This document shows positions 19,740-26,249 of a stretch of 28,597 nt of DNA, one piece after another. The stretch lies in NCBI GenBank assembly GCA_026395675.1, contig JAPLYF010000082.1, positions 1 through 28,597 of the forward strand, in the 5' to 3' direction. The notes under the pieces were generated by a model. It saw only the letters and a list, made by a program, of their open reading frames with translations. It searched no databases and was not told the origin of the DNA. The position numbers and the translations under genes were made by a program. The first letter of the stretch is position 1. Each line of letters begins with the position of its first letter. This DNA comes from Candidatus Parcubacteria bacterium. Its GTDB lineage: Bacteria; Patescibacteriota; Patescibacteriia; CAIXNZ01.

Positions 19740-20096
19740 TTATTGAATTGATTGCATTGCCTGGATTTGCTGAGCCTTTTCCCTTAATTCTACTTCATTC
19801 CAAGGTTTAGCCAAAAACATTACCTCTTTTGGTACATCTTCTAGCAGTATGGGCCTGCCAGTCAACAGAATAATTGCCAGATTTGGTTTTAGTAACTTTA
19901 TTTCACTGATAAGTTCTAAGCCGGTTTTGCCTGGCATATTATTATCAGTGATCAGCAAATCAAAGCTATCCTGTTTTAAAAGTTCAAACGCCTCAACCCC
20001 ATCCGCAGCTTCAGAAATGGCATAATCGCACTTTCTAAAGGCCCTCCTTAAAGCTCTGCGGATATTCACCTCATCATCTACTATCATGATTTTCAT
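19740..20096 (-). CDS. Single-domain response regulator (REC only), 2
   Basis: 118 residues: D7-D8, D51 in LLITDNNMPG, Thr79, Lys97 in LAKPW. About one third identical to the other REC protein by eye, with the same start MKI-VDDE, so they may be an old duplication. A polypurine AAGGGGGAG lies before the ATG. The tail is a short helix rich in glutamine. It has its own terminator. Sensor kinase and output are not visible. Confidence 0.88.
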   Translation of the reverse strand: MKIMIVDDEVNIRRALRRAFRKCDYAISEAADGVEAFELLKQDSFDLLITDNNMPGKTGLELISEIKLLKPNLAIILLTGRPILLEDVPKEVMFLAKPWNEVELREKAQQIQAMQSIQ

Positions 20097-20181
20097 GATG
20101 TACTCCCCCTTGGTTGGTTAAATTTTTTTCTAAAACAAAAAAGACCTTAAAAAAGTTCTTTTTGTCAAAAATATTTGTTTG

Positions 20182-20481
20182 TTATTTTTTAGGTTCTTCT
20201 TCCTTTTTAATTATTTTGCCGCCTTTTCTGTAATATTTCGCCAGGCGCGATAATTTTCTGGCCACTGTGTTTTTCTTAAAAATCTTTTTTTGCGCTGCTT
20301 TGTCAAGCTTTTTCTGCACATCTTTAAGCATGGCTTCTATTTTTGCTTTATCTTGTTTGGCATCGACTGCCTTGCGAATTTTTTTCATTAAAGTTTTAAT
20401 ATCATCACGCACATTAAGATTGCGCTTGGCTCTCTTAATATTTTGGCGTAAGGCCTTCTTTGATTGCTGTTTAATTGGCAT
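20182..20481 (-). CDS. rpsT: 30S ribosomal protein S20
   Basis: 99 residues starting MPIKQQSKKALRQNIKRAKRN, three long basic helices with the family's KAVDAKQDKAKIEAM and KGIIHKNTAARKKSRL-like segment in the form KKIFKKNTVARKLSRLAK. The tail KIIKKEEEPKK is slightly extended. It binds 16S rRNA helix 9 in the small subunit. No SD: the leader is made of repeated CTTAAAT units. Monocistronic. Confidence 0.9.
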   Translation of the reverse strand: MPIKQQSKKALRQNIKRAKRNLNVRDDIKTLMKKIRKAVDAKQDKAKIEAMLKDVQKKLDKAAQKKIFKKNTVARKLSRLAKYYRKGGKIIKKEEEPKK

Positions 20482-20565
20482 ATTTTAAATTCAGATTTAA
20501 GATTTAAGATATAAGAATTAAGTATAAAGAAATGTTATCAAATTATAATTATGAAGTCAAGGATT

Positions 20566-20684
20566 AAAACCGCCTTGTCCGAGTACTGTCATCCTGAGCA
20601 TGTCGAAGGATCTAATACTTCATAGATTCTTCGTTACCTGCCTGCCGGCAGGCAGGCACTCAGAATGACAAGGCGGTTTTTTTT
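20566..20684 (-). terminator. rmuC terminator with a REP-like insert
   Basis: AAAACCGCCTTGTC (20566-20579) is exactly complementary to 20667-20680, with A/T runs outside. The 86-base interior has CATCCTGAG/CTCAGAATG arms, a CCTGAGCATGTCGAAGGA unit and the perfect palindrome CCTGCCTGCCGGCAGGCAGG. It looks like a terminator whose loop was invaded by dispersed repeats. Confidence 0.65.
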
Positions 20685-21714
20685 AAACCTGTGGTTTATC
20701 AATTTCCAAGGCCTCTATTTCTGTTTCCTGGCCAGTTATTTTAGTCACATCCTTGTCAATTTTTTTATATTCTTTAGAGGCAGAATTGTACATATTGACT
20801 GTTGTCCCCAAATTATTGCCCAATTTCTTCATATATTCATCATAAGCCATCAAATGCTTTTGCAAATCTTCCACCCGTTCTCTGATTTCCTGGGCTGATT
20901 TCTCAATTTGCAAGGCCTTTAAGCCCTGCAAAACAGTCTGCAAATAGGCAAAAAATGAAGTTGGCGAAGTAATTATCACATGCTTTTCTTTAAAAGCATA
21001 TTCTATCAAATCGCGCGTATTAACTTTAATCGCCCCAACCTGATTAATTAAAAGGTCATAGTAAATCCCTTCAGAAGGAATAAACATAAAAGCAAAATCC
21101 ATGGTTTTTTCGCTGGGCCTGATATATTTGGCTGTTTCATCAATTCTGTTTTTCAAATCCTGCTTAAATATTTTTTCCAATTTTTCCCGCTCAGTTTGAT
21201 TTTTTTCTTCTACGATTTTATTATAATTTTCCAATGAAAATTTAGAGTCAATGGGAATTATTTTATCTTTAACAAAAATAACCGCGTCAACAATCTCCCC
21301 ATTTTTAAATTTATATTGCATTTGGTAAGCAGCTGGCGGCAAAACATTTTTAAGCAATGTTTCCAAAAAATATTCACCTAAAATGCCGCGTTGCTTGGGA
21401 TTAGTCAAAATATTTTCTAAGCTTTGCAATTGTTCGGCAAAGCCCATTACTTGTTTATTGGTTTCAGAAATCTTTGTTAATTGCTCTGTAACTCCTTGAA
21501 TTATTCTTGAGCTCTGAGCATGTTGTTCTTGAATTGTTTTATGGGTATGGCTTAAACCATCGCCTAAAACCTTATTGAGCTCATTAATCTGATTTTGCAA
21601 TAAAAGCAAGGATTGATCATCCTTTTTCCCCTTACTTATTTTATTCAGCATTAAAAATAGGGCGATAAATCCCACTATTACTATTAATAAAATAATTATT
21701 TGAAAAAATTCCAT
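20683..21714 (-). CDS. rmuC: DNA recombination protein RmuC
   Basis: 343 residues from MEFFQIIILLIVIVG; an upstream extension of 16 codons is unlikely because the promoter lies in it. N-terminal membrane helix (about 4-23), coiled coil (about 30-110), then the RmuC nuclease-like domain with RGILGEYFLETLLKNVLPP, IIPIDSKFSLENY and MFIPSEGIYYDLL. RmuC limits inversions and is predicted to be a restriction-endonuclease-fold nuclease. It is transcribed from 21725-21753, divergent from the structured RNA. Confidence 0.92.
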   Translation of the reverse strand: MEFFQIIILLIVIVGFIALFLMLNKISKGKKDDQSLLLLQNQINELNKVLGDGLSHTHKTIQEQHAQSSRIIQGVTEQLTKISETNKQVMGFAEQLQSLENILTNPKQRGILGEYFLETLLKNVLPPAAYQMQYKFKNGEIVDAVIFVKDKIIPIDSKFSLENYNKIVEEKNQTEREKLEKIFKQDLKNRIDETAKYIRPSEKTMDFAFMFIPSEGIYYDLLINQVGAIKVNTRDLIEYAFKEKHVIITSPTSFFAYLQTVLQGLKALQIEKSAQEIRERVEDLQKHLMAYDEYMKKLGNNLGTTVNMYNSASKEYKKIDKDVTKITGQETEIEALEIDKPQV

Positions 21715-21724
21715 ACAAATTATA

Positions 21725-21753
21725 ATTATACCTATTTTATCAGCAAAAACCAA
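21725..21753 (-). promoter_or_regulatory. Promoter for rmuC
   Basis: Minus strand TTGGTT (21748-21753), 17-base spacer, perfect TATAAT (21725-21730), 11 bases before the ATG. Confidence 0.55.
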
Positions 21754-21778
21754 AAAGAGCAATTCATACCCCAGATCC

Positions 21779-21807
21779 TTGACAAATATATAGTTCTTTG
21801 TTATTCT
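21779..21807 (+). promoter_or_regulatory. Promoter of the structured RNA
   Basis: Perfect TTGACA (21779-21784), 17-base spacer, TATTCT (21802-21807). The expected start at about 21814-21815 coincides with the first base of the RNA's closing stem. Confidence 0.75.
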
Positions 21808-21814
21808 AATTTAT

Positions 21815-22070
21815 GCTCGGAAAAACAGTCATAGTGGAGTCGAGAGCAGAGCTGGTTTAAAGCAATTAAGAATAAGATCCGATGGCTTCCCAACTCCCTT
21901 GGATCAAATTCCCTCCGGTTGGTTTAAGCTAGCCGAACTTAAGATTTTGTAGAGTTGGGCTCTACACCTGTTGATGCCACTTGCGGTGTACTCTATTGGG
22001 TGGAGGAGGCCTTACAGCCGGACACCACAATGGTTTCGAGCGGGGAGCGCTTTTATTGCGCTCCCTTTTA
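21815..22070 (+). ncRNA. Structured non-coding RNA, class not assigned
   Basis: About 256 bases between a consensus promoter and an intrinsic terminator, without a plausible ORF. GCTCG (21815-21819) pairs with CGAGC (22037-22041), extended by AAA/TTT and by CATAGTGGAGTC with GGACACCACAATG. Inside are GATCC/GGATC (21876-21905), GTAGAG-TTGGG-CTCTAC (21949-21965) and ACACC/GGTGT. CCCAA in the first hairpin loop (21889-21893) matches TTGGG in the second loop, a likely kissing or pseudoknot contact. The 3' part GGCCTTACAGCCGG recalls 6S RNA slightly, but no diagnostic consensus for 6S, rnpB, tmRNA or SRP RNA was found. Confidence 0.65.
22042..22070 (+). terminator. Terminator of the structured RNA
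   Basis: GGGAGCGC (22043-22050) and GCGCTCCC (22058-22065) around TTTTATT, followed by TTTTA. Confidence 0.85.
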
Positions 22071-22414
22071 CAATATTATTTTAATTTACTTATTATTATC
22101 TTAATAAATCTTCGACTTCTTTATTTATTGTGATTTGTGACATCATGGACCTTGAATAAAATGAATAAAAATTATATTATATAATTGAATCTAATTTTAT
22201 TTTAGACAAATTTATAAATCTTTTCTAACCTAATAAAATTGCAGTTTTAGTTACCATTATTTTATAAAACGACACTTGCTATTCTCTAAAATTACCTAAA
22301 TAAATAATTATTATAACATTTTGACTTAAAAATGTTTCACGTGAAACATTTTTAAAATTACTGCTAACATTAGTACGGAATGAGAGTATAGACCAAAAAA
22401 ATATCAAAATTCAA
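22071..22414. other. AT-rich gene-free region containing parS
   Basis: About 340 bases of very AT-rich DNA between the structured RNA and tRNA-Arg. No ORF is credible. The only clear signal is the parS palindrome. No cluster of DnaA boxes was seen. Confidence 0.6.
22326..22355. promoter_or_regulatory. parS site (ParB-binding centromere)
   Basis: The core TGTTTCACGTGAAACA (22333-22348) equals the bacterial parS consensus at every position (established knowledge), and the palindrome continues perfectly to 30 bases. ParB loads there for chromosome segregation, normally near the replication origin. No parA or parB gene is in the window. Confidence 0.9.
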
Positions 22415-22486
22415 GCTCTTGTAGTTCAATGGATAGAACAAGGGACTCCTAAGCCCTAGATCCAGGTTCGATTCCTGGCGAGAGCA
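22415..22486 (+). tRNA. tRNA-Arg (CCT)
   Basis: Acceptor GCTCTTG/CGAGAGC, D stem GTTC/GAAC, anticodon loop CTCCTAA (anticodon CCT), T arm CCAGG-TTCGATT-CCTGG, discriminator A. The last anticodon-stem pair (A-G) is a mismatch. CCA not encoded. Confidence 0.92.
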
Positions 22487-22619
22487 ATAGGTTCTCAGCC
22501 AGAGGCTGATCCGCCTTAGGCGGAAATTCCTCTTGGGGGCATATAAGGACTTATTTGATTGAAAGTTCCCATAATATACTTGCTCTAAGTCATTGGATAA
22601 AAATACAAGGATATTAAAA

Positions 22620-22700
22620 GGCCCTTTAGCTCAGCCCTGAAAGAGCCCCTTTCCCGAAGGGAAGCTTTCAGCTCGGGGCTTGGTAGAGCGCTTCCCCACC
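22620..22700 (+). pseudogene. tRNA 5' half with a hairpin inserted in the D loop
   Basis: GGCCCTTTAGCTCAG, then about 44 bases, then TTGGTAGAGCGCTTCC, resembling the 5' half of the adjacent tRNA-Ala. The insert is a nested hairpin (CTGAAAG/CTTTCAG, TTTCCC/GGGAA). No matching anticodon arm or 3' half follows directly. Confidence 0.6.
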
Positions 22701-22730
22701 GCCATTGGCTAGCATTAGCTATAATTACAA

Positions 22731-22807
22731 GGGCCGATAGCTCAGTTTGGTAGAGCGCTTCCATGGCATGGAAGAGGTCAGGGGTTCGATCCCCCTTCGG
22801 TCCACCA
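22731..22807 (+). tRNA. tRNA-Ala (GGC)
   Basis: Acceptor GGGCCGA/TCGGTCC (one G-T pair), D stem GCTC/GAGC, anticodon stem CTTCC/GGAAG with loop ATGGCAT (anticodon GGC), T arm AGGGG-TTCGATC-CCCCT, discriminator A and encoded CCA. Confidence 0.95.
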
Positions 22808-22820
22808 AATTGCTAAGGCA

Positions 22821-22880
22821 GGCGGGGAAGAGGTGAGGCCTGCCTGCCCGCAGGCAAGGGTTCAACTCCCCTGCGGTCCA
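22821..22880 (+). pseudogene. tRNA 3'-half fragment with palindromic insert
   Basis: GGGGAAGAGGTGAGG and later GGGTTCAACTCCCCTGCGGT-CCA resemble the 3' half of tRNA-Ala, separated by a CCTGCCTGCCCGCAGGCA insert. Its GGGGAAG is complementary to CTTCCCC of the 5' fragment at 22620-22700, so the two fragments flank the intact tRNA-Ala. Confidence 0.55.
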
Positions 22881-22890
22881 AAAATGGCCA

Positions 22891-22935
22891 TGGCAGGCAG
22901 TGAAAGGGTTGGGGGTTCAAGTCCCCTTTGGTCCA
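22891..22935 (+). pseudogene. Second tRNA 3'-half fragment
   Basis: A T-arm-like GGGGGTTCAAGTCCCC followed by TTTGGTCCA, parallel to the tRNA-Ala 3' end. No 5' half adjoins it. Confidence 0.55.
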
Positions 22936-22941
22936 ATATTA

Positions 22942-22954
22942 GGGCAATTAACTC
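22942..22954 (+). pseudogene. tRNA-Val 5'-end fragment
   Basis: GGGCAATTAACTC differs by one base from the first 13 bases of tRNA-Val at 22981 (GGGCAATTAGCTC). Nothing tRNA-like follows it. Confidence 0.5.
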
Positions 22955-22980
22955 CCCGAACCATAACTTCGTTAATCCTA

Positions 22981-23054
22981 GGGCAATTAGCTCAGTTGGT
23001 TAGAGCGTTGCATTCACATTGCAAAGGTCGCTGGTTCAAGCCCAGCATTGCCCA
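22981..23054 (+). tRNA. tRNA-Val (CAC)
   Basis: Acceptor GGGCAAT/ATTGCCC, D stem GCTC/GAGC, anticodon stem TTGCA/TGCAA with loop TTCACAT (anticodon CAC), T arm GCTGG-TTCAAGC-CCAGC, discriminator A. The following bases are CCT, so CCA is not encoded. Confidence 0.95.
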
Positions 23055-23086
23055 CCTTCGTCCTCCGTAGCTTTAGCGAAGGAGGA
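23055..23086. repeat. CCTTCG...CGAAGG repeat
   Basis: CCTTCGTCCTCC and GGAGGA/CGAAGG arms around GTAGCTTTAG. It directly follows tRNA-Val and may act as a processing or termination hairpin; the same type of phrase is common in intergenic DNA. Confidence 0.5.
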
Positions 23087-23157
23087 AAATATATAAATTT
23101 ATCTTGTCGGACTTCGGTGGGCATAGGCCCATAAATTCATTATTTAATCTCTATTTT

Positions 23158-24234
23158 ATGTCTTTATCTATTGGCATTGTTGGTTTGCCAAATGTGGGTA
23201 AATCAACGATTTTTAATGCCTTAACTAGACAACAAGTTGATGCTAAAAATTATCCTTTCTGCACAATTGAGCCAAATATTGGTTGTGTAAAAGTTCCTGA
23301 TCAACGTATTGATAAGTTAGCCACAATGAGTAGGTCAGAAAAAATCATATATTCCACAATAGAGTTTATTGATATTGCCGGTTTGGTTAAAGGTGCTCAT
23401 AAAGGAGAAGGACTAGGTAATCAATTTTTATCTAATATTAGAGAATGTAATGCTATTTGTCATATTTTACGACACTATATTGATCCGAATGTAATCCATG
23501 TTGAACAAAAAATTGATCCAAAAGCTGATCTGGAAATAATAAACATGGAACTACAAATGTCTGATTTAGATCAGATTCAAAAAAAAATGGACTCAATAAA
23601 AAATGATTCTCAATATAAAGAGTTATTTAATTTACTTTTAAAACTTAGAGATAATTTAAATAATAACATTTTAATTAAGGATCTAAAGCTTAGCAATGAT
23701 GAAATCAATTTAATAAAAGAATTTAATTTTCTAACAGCTAAGCCTTGTTTATATATTTTTAATATCTCGGAAAAAGATATCTTAAAAACGCCACAGGAAA
23801 TTTTACAAGAAGTTAATTTGGATTTAGATCCTACTAAAGTTATTTTAGTTTGCGGAAAAATGGAATCTGAATTAGCACTTTTATCTGAGAATGAAGCTAA
23901 GGAATATTTAAATAATTTAAATTTAAAGCAAACTGGACTGGATAAAATGATTATTGCTAGTTACAATTTATTATCGCTTATTTCAATGTTAACTACTGGA
24001 CCGAAAGAAACTAGGTCTTGGACAATTACCAGAGGAACTAAAGCGCCTCAAGCAGCTGGAAAAATCCATACTGATTTTGAAAAAGGTTTTGTCAGGGTTG
24101 AAGTCATTAACTGGCAAGTACTTTTAAATGTTGGCGGCTGGGTCAAAGCAAAAGAAAAGGGTTTAATTAGAATGGAAGGCAAAGAATATGAAATGAAAGA
24201 TGGCGATACGGTTATTTTTCATTTTTCAAAATAA
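23158..24234 (+). CDS. ychF: YchF/OLA1-type ATPase
   Basis: 358 residues. P-loop GLPNVGKST at 9-17, switch region FCTIEPNIGCVKVPDQR (split), G3-like DIAGLVKGAHKGEGLGNQFL near 77-96, and a C-terminal TGS domain with RGTKAPQAAGKIHTDFEKGF (split) and GDTVIFHF. The NKxD position reads NISE, consistent with the ATP preference of the family. YchF is ribosome-associated. Upstream codons to 23104 are in frame but unconserved. No SD. It uses more A/T-rich codons than its neighbours, by eye. Confidence 0.93.
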   Translation: MSLSIGIVGLPNVGKSTIFNALTRQQVDAKNYPFCTIEPNIGCVKVPDQRIDKLATMSRSEKIIYSTIEFIDIAGLVKGAHKGEGLGNQFLSNIRECNAICHILRHYIDPNVIHVEQKIDPKADLEIINMELQMSDLDQIQKKMDSIKNDSQYKELFNLLLKLRDNLNNNILIKDLKLSNDEINLIKEFNFLTAKPCLYIFNISEKDILKTPQEILQEVNLDLDPTKVILVCGKMESELALLSENEAKEYLNNLNLKQTGLDKMIIASYNLLSLISMLTTGPKETRSWTITRGTKAPQAAGKIHTDFEKGFVRVEVINWQVLLNVGGWVKAKEKGLIRMEGKEYEMKDGDTVIFHFSK

Positions 24235-24304
24235 CTGTGGATAAAAAAATTTATGCTCCTTTTAAAAAGTGCTAAACTTTAATTAGATGAAAGGAGGTGT
24301 ATTT

Positions 24305-24394
24305 TTGAGAGCAGGACACTTGCTGTCTAGACGCAGAATGTATCAAAGATGTAAGTGGAATGCAAAGTGCACCAAAAACAAAAGAAGGAGGTAA
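24305..24394 (+). CDS. Micro-ORF, 29 residues, strongly basic
   Basis: TTG start seven bases after AAAGGAGG. The product begins MRAGHLLSRRRMYQRCKW and ends in KNKRRR; about 13 of 29 residues are basic and there are two cysteines. The stop overlaps the SD of the next micro-ORF, which suggests translational coupling. Nucleic-acid binding is a guess from charge only. Not recognised as a known ribosomal protein. Confidence 0.45.
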   Translation: MRAGHLLSRRRMYQRCKWNAKCTKNKRRR

Positions 24395-24398
24395 ACAA

Positions 24399-24458
24399 AT
24401 GAGGATCTTTCCTCTTGGTTACAGAACAGGGGATCTGAAATTCATAGACTATAGCTAG
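24399..24458 (+). CDS. Micro-ORF, 19 residues
   Basis: ATG seven bases after AGAAGGAGG; product MRIFPLGYRTGDLKFIDYS. The start is four bases after the previous stop. The stop TAG is followed immediately by the strongest SD of the locus. Function unknown. Confidence 0.45.
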   Translation: MRIFPLGYRTGDLKFIDYS

Positions 24459-24573
24459 CGAAAGGAGGTGATCTTATATCTAAGGGGGGACCCCCCTCGT
24501 CAGGTTAAATGGTTTTTAAAAACCTGATGTACAAAAGAAAGGAGGATTCACCTCAAAACATTTGCCAAACAAT

Positions 24574-24604
24574 ACCGCTCTGAATAAATTCGGAGCGGTT
24601 TTAA
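24574..24604 (+). terminator. Terminator of the micro-ORF locus
   Basis: ACCGCTC (24574-24580) with GAGCGGT (24593-24599), inner GA/TC, followed by TTTTAATTT. Confidence 0.85.
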
Positions 24605-24618
24605 TTTGAAATATTTTT

Positions 24619-25800
24619 TTAAACTTTTTCTAGAATAATTATGTCTCGCCAAATATGCTGATTTGGCCGGTAATAAATTAATTGTTCTTTATTTATTAAA
24701 TTAAAGCCAATTTTTTTAATTTGATCAAAAATTTCAAGCTGCTTGGTATAATCTTTCATTTTAAAAATAGAAAAAATTATTACAATTTTGCCTTGATTTT
24801 TAAGGATTATTTGAAATTCATTAAAAGCCTTTAAATATTGTAATTCTAATTCTTTTATAATTGACTCAATCTGTCTCGTATTTTCATTACCTTTTATTAA
24901 AGGGCCTAAATATGGTTCAGTAATAATCGCTTCAATTGAATTGGGTTTTATTTTTTGATTTAATTGCTCCACAGGCAGGCTAAATACCTGAACATTATTG
25001 GTGTTCAATTGATATTTTTCTTTAAGCCAGTTAAGATTTTCCTTGGTATCCTTAATTGCTTTCTCGCTTTTGTCACTGCCAATCAGATTTTGATATCCCA
25101 AAATTAAGGCCTCCTGCAAAATAGTGCCAGAACCACAGAAGGGATCTAGAATTTGAACGTCTTCTTTGAGCTGGGCAAGGTTAATCATTATCCTGGCTAG
25201 CTTGGGCGGCAGCATACCCGAGACCTGGTCGCGGCTCGGCCGGGTAAAATCCCTGGCGCCAAATTCCTCAAACTGCTGGACAGCTAAAGTTTGCCCAACT
25301 AGAATCTCTTTGTCTTTAATGATGAAACAAATTTCTACTCCGTTTTGGAGTAATTTGTTTTTCTTCACTATAACCGAGGAAAGCTCTAATTCTTTTGATA
25401 CCACATATCTTGAATTGATATTTTTCTCTTCGCGCAGTATGCGTTTGATTTCCATAGCAACTGGTAATAATTTATTTTGATATTTTTTCAAATGAACTTC
25501 TTCCAACTGATATAAACTAAAACCAAAATAAACTTTGCCATTACCAAATTTAATCAAATCAAAAAACTTCTCTTCAAAATTTTCCAAAGAATCAATCTTA
25601 TCTAAAATTTTTCCAATCTTAACAGTCCCGCCCAAACGATTATTAAGCCAGTCAATATCTAATTCCTTTTCTGTTTCTATGACCAAAACTTTTTCACCAA
25701 ATTCCAAAACTTTATACTTTATACTTTCAAACTTTAAAACTGCGTCTATTTCCGCTTTGGAGAGGATTGGATTTTTGCCGAGAATAAAAAAATATTGCAT
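24619..25800 (-). CDS. Trm11/UPF0020-like RNA methyltransferase
   Basis: 393 residues. The N-terminal about 150 residues resemble a THUMP-type RNA-binding region (starts MQYFFILGKNPILSKAEIDA). Then FTRPSRDQVSGMLPPKLARI (about 187-206), motif I ILDPFCGSGTILQEA (about 217-231) and motif IV as ITEPYLGP (about 292-299), in place of the more common DPPY. COG1041/Trm11 enzymes methylate N2 of a guanosine in tRNA; that target is inferred. Transcribed towards the micro-ORF terminator. No SD. Confidence 0.83.
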   Translation of the reverse strand: MQYFFILGKNPILSKAEIDAVLKFESIKYKVLEFGEKVLVIETEKELDIDWLNNRLGGTVKIGKILDKIDSLENFEEKFFDLIKFGNGKVYFGFSLYQLEEVHLKKYQNKLLPVAMEIKRILREEKNINSRYVVSKELELSSVIVKKNKLLQNGVEICFIIKDKEILVGQTLAVQQFEEFGARDFTRPSRDQVSGMLPPKLARIMINLAQLKEDVQILDPFCGSGTILQEALILGYQNLIGSDKSEKAIKDTKENLNWLKEKYQLNTNNVQVFSLPVEQLNQKIKPNSIEAIITEPYLGPLIKGNENTRQIESIIKELELQYLKAFNEFQIILKNQGKIVIIFSIFKMKDYTKQLEIFDQIKKIGFNLINKEQLIYYRPNQHIWRDIIILEKV

Positions 25801-25823
25801 ATGTAAATATTATATCATACAAA

Positions 25824-25854
25824 GAAAAAAGCCGTGTGAACAAAACACGCGGCA
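25824..25854 (-). terminator. Terminator of the small membrane peptide gene
   Basis: Minus strand GCCGCGTG and CACACGGC (one mismatch) around TTTTGTT, followed by TTTTTTCTTTG. Confidence 0.85.
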
Positions 25855-25877
25855 TGAAAATTTTTCGGCTAAGATTT

Positions 25878-26063
25878 TTAGGTAGTGCTGAGGAAATCTT
25901 CTGCCCAAGCTACAGCACTGAACATAAATGTGGCAAAAAAACTCATCACATATGCCACAAAACTTGCATTGAAAAGTGACACGCAGGCATGAGTAGCCCC
26001 AAGCCACATTCCCATATGGCTTACTAACATGGTTAGCACAGCTAGTATACATAGTGCTTTCAT
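25878..26063 (-). CDS. Small membrane peptide, 61 residues
   Basis: Starts MKALCILAVLTMLVSHMG, with two hydrophobic segments (about 3-24 and 32-54) and a short polar end AEDFLSTT. The first segment could instead be a signal peptide. It has a consensus promoter (26125-26153), a perfect GAAGGAGG before the ATG and a good terminator, so it is a well-defined single-gene unit. No family recognised. An overlapping frame (25810-26052) has no SD and is rejected. Confidence 0.7.
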   Translation of the reverse strand: MKALCILAVLTMLVSHMGMWLGATHACVSLFNASFVAYVMSFFATFMFSAVAWAEDFLSTT

Positions 26064-26124
26064 CGTATTTTACCTCCTTCGTGGTTTAATGAACGATTTA
26101 TCACCCAAATTAACGTTCAAGGTA

Positions 26125-26153
26125 GTATTATCAAAAAAAAGCCATCCTGTCAA
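26125..26153 (-). promoter_or_regulatory. Promoter of the small membrane peptide
   Basis: Minus strand TTGACA (26148-26153), 17-base spacer, TAATAC (26125-26130). Confidence 0.65.
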
Positions 26154-26220
26154 GCGACGACTAAAAAAATTTCAAGATGGCACTTTTTACAAAGTACATA
26201 TTTTCTTAATTTGTAAATAC

Positions 26221-26249
26221 TTGACGCATTTTAAAACCTTTGCTAAGAT
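26221..26249 (+). promoter_or_regulatory. Promoter of the rpsF operon
   Basis: TTGACG (26221-26226), 17-base spacer ending TTTGC, TAAGAT (26244-26249). Nearly identical in form to the khpA promoter. Confidence 0.75.

Larger units (their letters stand above)
24235..24618 (+). other. Micro-ORF locus with four strong SD sites
   Basis: A 370-base unit after ychF. Extended -10 GTGCTAAACT (24270-24278), then AAAGGAGGTG (about 24289), AGAAGGAGG (about 24383), GAAAGGAGGTGATC (24459-24472) and GAAAGGAGG (about 24537), finally an intrinsic terminator. The first two sites precede ORFs of 29 and 19 codons. The third matches the complement of the 16S rRNA tail over about 13 bases but no standard start codon follows at good distance. 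The fourth can pair with CACCTC just downstream. GGGGGGACCCCCC and TCAGGTT/AACCTGA hairpins lie between sites 3 and 4. Confidence 0.5.

Noticed and set aside
21815..22070. RNase P RNA or tmRNA
   Set aside because: The conserved GAGGAAAGTCC-type and tmRNA tRNA-like-end motifs are not present on either strand, despite a GGTTTCGA similarity.
24236..24244. DnaA box TGTGGATAA after ychF
   Set aside because: A single match overlapping a gene end, with no cluster or AT-rich unwinding element evidence, is not enough to call an origin.
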